Of a stretch of 7,825 nucleotides of DNA, positions 5,452 through 7,825 are shown piece after piece (position 1 is the first letter of the stretch; every line of letters begins with the position of its first letter). This DNA comes from Micrococcaceae bacterium UBA6021. Lineage in GTDB: Bacteria > Actinomycetota > Actinomycetes > Actinomycetales > Micrococcaceae. The notes beneath the pieces were generated by a model. The model had not been told where the DNA came from. It saw nothing but the letters and a program-made list of their open reading frames with translations, and ran no database searches. A program made the translations under genes and the position numbers. The stretch covers positions 399 to 8,223 of the forward strand of contig DIZT01000011.1 in the NCBI GenBank assembly GCA_002427975.1, read 5' to 3'.

Positions 5452-6942
5452 TCACTGCCGTTCGGGGCGGGAGCGGTAGATCCGCCCGGGGGTGAGCGGG
5501 GTCCCTTCGAAGAGTTCCTGAACGGTCACCAGGTGATACCCGCGGGTCTGGAGGGTTGTGATCAGTTCGTCCTGGCCGGCGATGGTCGTGGCGTGAACGT
5601 CGTGCATGATCACGACCCCGCCGGGTGTGATTTCTTTGAGCACTTTGGGCACGAAAACGGCCGGGTTCTTGCTCAGCCAGTCCAGCGAATCGACCGACCA
5701 GAGGATCAGAGGCATGCCCACGGCCCCCTGCACGGCGGCGTTGGCGGCCCCGTAGGGCGGGCGCATGAACGTCGGCAGCGTGCCGGTGGCGGCCCGGATC
5801 GCGGCGCCGGCCCGGTCTATTTCGCTCCTGACCCCGGCCGCGGACAGCTTGGTCAGGTTGGGGTGGCTGAAGGTGTGGTTGCCTACGGTGTGGCCGGCGT
5901 CGGTGACTTGTTTGGCGGTGCCGGGGTTGGCGGAGGCGTTGGTGCCCTGCATGAAGAAGGTCGCCGACACGTTCTTCTCTTTTAGGATGCCGAGCAGTTG
6001 AGGGGTCGTTTTAGGGTCCGGCCCGTCATCGTAGGTCAGGGACGCGCAGGGGATAATATCGCAGTTGATGTGTCTGAGGCCCGGGGGTGAGGCCGGCGCA
6101 GCGGCCACGGGGGCGCGGGAGCGGATCTGGCTAAGGACGTGGAGGCCGAAGTCGCTCAGCGCACTCCCGGCGTCGGTCGCCCCGACGGTGACCGTCACCG
6201 CTGCGGATTCCAGGTTCTTGATTCCGGGTCTGGCCGTGCTGACCTGTATGGCCCCATCGTCGTTCAGGAGAACATCGGAAAGGGTAGTCTCGGCAGGGGT
6301 CGGTCCGGCGTTGTGGTTCACAGCCTCGGCGGCAAGTGAACGGATTCCGGAGAGGGACTCGGGACGAAAGAGATCCGCGGCGCGGTGGACTTCCCCGGTG
6401 CCGGTATCGGCGTAGACAGTGCCGGCCGTGAGGGTGCTCGTGCCGTCCGGGGCTGTGTCTTTCTCGGTTTCGCGGAACACGATCACCGTTCCGGAGGCCT
6501 GGACCGGCTGTGCCGTCAGCGTGGTTCCCGGGCCAGGGGCCCGGCCCGGTGGCGTGCTCAGTGCCATCGCGGGGCGGTAGCGCCCGCCGGCGGGGGCTGT
6601 CTTGGCATCCAGGATGTCCAGCAGCCAGGAATCTATCTGCGCGTTCAGCCCCGGCAGCCCGTCGATATACGTCCACGAGGCCGTCACGGGCTGACGCCCG
6701 GTTCCGGCGTCGGCGGTCAGGGACATGGAATATGCGTTGGGTACGGTCCCGAATTCCCAAGACGGCGGAACCGGCGAAGCTGCCGGTGTGGCGGGGCCGG
6801 TCGGCGCGCCGATGAACGATTCCCCTGGAATGGTCGGGCTTTGGTCCCCGCCGATGACCAGAAGAAGAGCCGCCAGCACGGGTGCCGCAACCCGCCAGGC
6901 GGCAGCCTTCCGTCCTACGCGAAGGTACGAGAGGTGTCGCAT
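5452..6942 (-). CDS. Exported polysaccharide deacetylase (NodB/CE4), PdaC-like layout
   Basis: This 496-residue enzyme probably removes acetyl groups from a cell-wall polysaccharide outside the membrane. Residues about 17-30 form a hydrophobic export or anchor helix (AAPVLAALLLVIGG) with no lipobox, followed by a Pro/Ala-rich spacer. Residues about 62-270 resemble the DUF3298/RsiV-type domain (WTYIDGLPGLNAQIDSWLLD, AADLFRPESLSGI) that precedes the catalytic domain in Bacillus PdaC. The catalytic domain, about 288-480, has all five CE4 motifs: TYDDGPD (Asp304-305 of the metal and acid-base set; numbering approximate by one), HTFSHPN (two metal histidines), RPPYGA, WSVDSLDW and IMHD with its catalytic His. 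ATG 6942 is chosen over TTG 6945; no strong ribosome site precedes either. It is intact and GC-rich. Substrate (peptidoglycan or other glycan) is not shown by the sequence. Confidence 0.93.
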   Translation of the reverse strand: MRHLSYLRVGRKAAAWRVAAPVLAALLLVIGGDQSPTIPGESFIGAPTGPATPAASPVPPSWEFGTVPNAYSMSLTADAGTGRQPVTASWTYIDGLPGLNAQIDSWLLDILDAKTAPAGGRYRPAMALSTPPGRAPGPGTTLTAQPVQASGTVIVFRETEKDTAPDGTSTLTAGTVYADTGTGEVHRAADLFRPESLSGIRSLAAEAVNHNAGPTPAETTLSDVLLNDDGAIQVSTARPGIKNLESAAVTVTVGATDAGSALSDFGLHVLSQIRSRAPVAAAPASPPGLRHINCDIIPCASLTYDDGPDPKTTPQLLGILKEKNVSATFFMQGTNASANPGTAKQVTDAGHTVGNHTFSHPNLTKLSAAGVRSEIDRAGAAIRAATGTLPTFMRPPYGAANAAVQGAVGMPLILWSVDSLDWLSKNPAVFVPKVLKEITPGGVVIMHDVHATTIAGQDELITTLQTRGYHLVTVQELFEGTPLTPGRIYRSRPERQ

Positions 6943-7044
6943 CAACGAACCATAACCCCGGGAGGCCAGCGGAGTCCCCGACCAGCCGCACGCAAGGACG
7001 GGTTTGTCAGCCCCAACAGCACGGCGCCGTCAGAGCCGGCGCGG

Positions 7045-7063
7045 CCGGATCCCGCAGATCCGG
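7045..7063 (-). terminator. Perfect hairpin between the small minus-strand gene and the deacetylase
   Basis: CCGGATC (7045-7051) pairs with GATCCGG (7057-7063) around CCGCA. It begins 13 nt after the stop of the 47-residue gene and lies about 100 nt before the deacetylase start. No T tract follows on either strand, so it could attenuate or end the upstream transcript, or shape the deacetylase leader. Confidence 0.4.
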
Positions 7064-7075
7064 GTGGTTGCCGTT

Positions 7076-7219
7076 TCAGCGGCGCAGTGCCATGGCAACC
7101 ACCGCGATTGTGGCCACGGCCAGCACCGCCAACCCCAGATACGAGAGCGTGTGAAGACGCCGTCGTCGCTGTTCCCGCCGTGCATCCCGGGCCAATTGCC
7201 CGGCTATGTTGTTCCCCAT
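7076..7219 (-). CDS. 47-residue single-helix membrane protein, unknown function
   Basis: The protein has a charged, arginine-rich first half (MGNNIAGQLARDARREQRRRR), then one hydrophobic helix at about residues 25-45 (LSYLGLAVLAVATIAVVAMA) and ends RR. This predicts a cytoplasmic N-terminus and a single membrane crossing. The frame is open further upstream, but that part is low-complexity and has poor codon use; ATG 7219 is the first sensible start. No ribosome site precedes it, and a TAGCAT box ends 7 nt before the ATG, so a leaderless mRNA is likely. It is read in the same direction as the deacetylase, about 130 nt upstream of it, with a hairpin between. I recognise no family. Confidence 0.6.
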   Translation of the reverse strand: MGNNIAGQLARDARREQRRRRLHTLSYLGLAVLAVATIAVVAMALRR

Positions 7220-7226
7220 GGGCGCG

Positions 7227-7232
7227 ATGCTA
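7227..7232 (-). promoter_or_regulatory. Candidate -10 box TAGCAT for a leaderless transcript
   Basis: TAGCAT fits the TAnnnT actinobacterial -10 pattern and lies 7 nt before the ATG at 7219, the spacing expected when transcription starts at or next to the start codon. A TTGACT lies too far upstream (25 nt) to be a normal -35 box. Confidence 0.4.
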
Positions 7233-7569
7233 CAGGCACAAGCTGAGGGCCAAATCCAGTCAAACGATTTGTTACACAGCTGTCCCGTTTGGGGGGGAAG
7301 GTTGAGCCGGCGCTTTCGCGGGGGCGCCGTGCAACACGGGGGTCGGGGACCACTGCGCGGAAAACTGGCGCTAAGCCGTCCCCGGTCGGCCAACGGTAAC
7401 GATCGTTCGCCCTACACTTCTGCACTTGAAACGTTTCCGCAGGTCAGCAACGCGGCGCCTCCGACTCACCATGGTGAGCGAAGATCCGGGGGCGTCGCGT
7501 TCTGCTGTGGTCACGCGGTGACCAGCGGTGTGAGACTGGTCGTGTTCGTCGCGGTCGACCCCGAATCCT
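7233..7569. other. Non-coding gap rich in palindromes; holds the IS left boundary
   Basis: No gene is supported. Perfect self-complementary sites are AACGATCGTT (7398-7407), CTCACCATGGTGAG (7465-7478), TGGTCAC-GCG-GTGACCA (7508-7524) and GGTCGACC (7553-7560). The left edge of the IS110-type element should fall somewhere in the later part of this stretch, but IS110 ends have no long inverted repeats and I cannot place it. Confidence 0.45.
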
Positions 7570-7744
7570 CTGTAGTGCCTGAGAGCCTGTAGGTCAGCAT
7601 GGGGGTGGAGGGCTTCCACGGGAACCGTGGATTGGTGCCGCAAGCCCAGCAGTATGGGACTTGATGAGCCCGTTTAGCAGACTCCTGAATCATTGCCCCG
7701 CCCTTCCCGCGGCACCAGGCACTACCGCCCGGTGGTGCTACTGG
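7570..7744 (+). ncRNA. Candidate bridge RNA region of an IS110-type element
   Basis: IS110-subgroup elements encode a structured bridge RNA of roughly 180 nt in the non-coding end before the transposase; it pairs with target and donor DNA through two internal loops. This stretch sits in that place and folds well by eye. GCCT/AGGT (7578-7594) gives a 5' hairpin. GGGCTT (7610-7615) pairs with AAGCCC (7642-7647), enclosing a CCACGG-GAA-CCGTGG hairpin (7616-7630) and leaving an 11-nt one-sided loop at 7631-7641. GGG(A)CT/AGCCC (7656-7671) follows. Finally CCAG-GCACTACC pairs with GGTGGTGC-TA-CTGG (7715-7744). Ends are approximate. The last hairpin might instead control translation. No donor or target match can be tested here. 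Confidence 0.45.
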
Positions 7745-7767
7745 AGTGGTCGACAAGGGAGTTGATG

Positions 7768-7825
7768 ATGGAAATAGTGCACGAACGCGCCGCGGGGATG
7801 GACATCTCCAAACGCGACGCGAAGG
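7768..7825 (+). CDS. IS110-family transposase, first 19 codons
   Basis: The frame begins MEIVHERAAGMDISKRDAK and runs off the right edge. The 'HERxAGxDxxK' opening is characteristic of IS110-family recombinases, and Asp12 (GMDIS) is the first acidic residue of their RuvC-like DEDD site; the rest of the catalytic domain and the serine region lie outside. ATG 7768 is preferred because AAGGGAG (7755-7761) is 6 nt upstream; the adjacent ATG at 7765 is only 3 nt away from it. These enzymes act with a bridge RNA to insert the element at chosen targets without making the usual target duplication. Only 19 residues are visible, so intactness and subgroup are unknown. Confidence 0.8.
   Translation, partial: MEIVHERAAGMDISKRDAK

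Noticed and set aside
5222..5455. Minus-strand frame overlapping the deacetylase stop as GTGA
   Set aside because: Coupled spacing is suggestive, but the protein is low-complexity and hairpins fill the region; not enough to call a gene.
6131..6991. 286-codon minus-strand frame within the deacetylase
   Set aside because: Arginine/proline-rich shadow of the deacetylase, which has all five CE4 motifs in the other frame.
7465..7478. CTCACCATGGTGAG as the IS end or a CRISPR-type repeat
   Set aside because: It occurs once, with no second copy or spacer pattern in the window, so neither an array nor a terminal repeat can be supported.
7511..7756. 81-codon minus-strand frame before the IS110 transposase
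   Set aside because: It covers the hairpin-rich region and has no family features; structured RNA explains the stretch better.

Overview
This is a GC-rich bacterial window. GC-rich third codon positions, an actinobacterial Lsr2 relative and a CsbD-like stress protein suggest an actinobacterium; an Arthrobacter-type member of the Micrococcaceae is my best guess from protein style, and it is inference only.

Layout. (1) Positions 1-1391, minus strand: a tyrosine recombinase of the TnpA type, followed with a 4-nt ATGA overlap by the start of a second gene that runs off the window and looks like the large partner recombinase (TnpB type). This is the usual order in Tn554-like elements, so an element end is expected just beyond the tnpA start, at about 1400-1600. 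(2) Positions 1604-2191, plus strand: two short intact genes, a two-helix membrane protein and a CsbD-like stress protein. (3) Positions 2192-2765: no convincing gene, but two adjacent perfect palindromes. (4) Positions 2766-4643, plus strand: a run of broken genes. These are lsr2 (frameshifted mid-gene), an unrecognised frameshifted gene, an Xre/MbcA-type antitoxin with a frameshift near its end, and a RES-domain toxin with a frameshift near its start. Each rejoined frame gives a sensible protein, so the breaks look real rather than being wrong gene calls. Evenly spaced repeats sit directly before the antitoxin. A DUF2971-like fragment and a rho-independent terminator follow. (5) Positions 5452-7219, minus strand: an intact exported polysaccharide deacetylase with a PdaC-like layout, preceded by a 47-residue single-helix protein that may be translated from a leaderless mRNA. 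(6) Positions 7233-7825: non-coding DNA rich in palindromes and nested hairpins, leading into the first 19 codons of an IS110-family transposase. The structured stretch at about 7570-7744 lies where IS110 elements carry their bridge RNA.

Taken together, the window looks like an accessory region. Recombinase genes lie at both ends, a decayed defence or maintenance module (nucleoid silencer plus RES-Xre toxin-antitoxin) lies in the middle, and ordinary stress and cell-wall genes lie between. The strongest leads are the candidate bridge RNA, the cluster of four broken genes between intact neighbours, and the antitoxin-proximal operator-like repeats.
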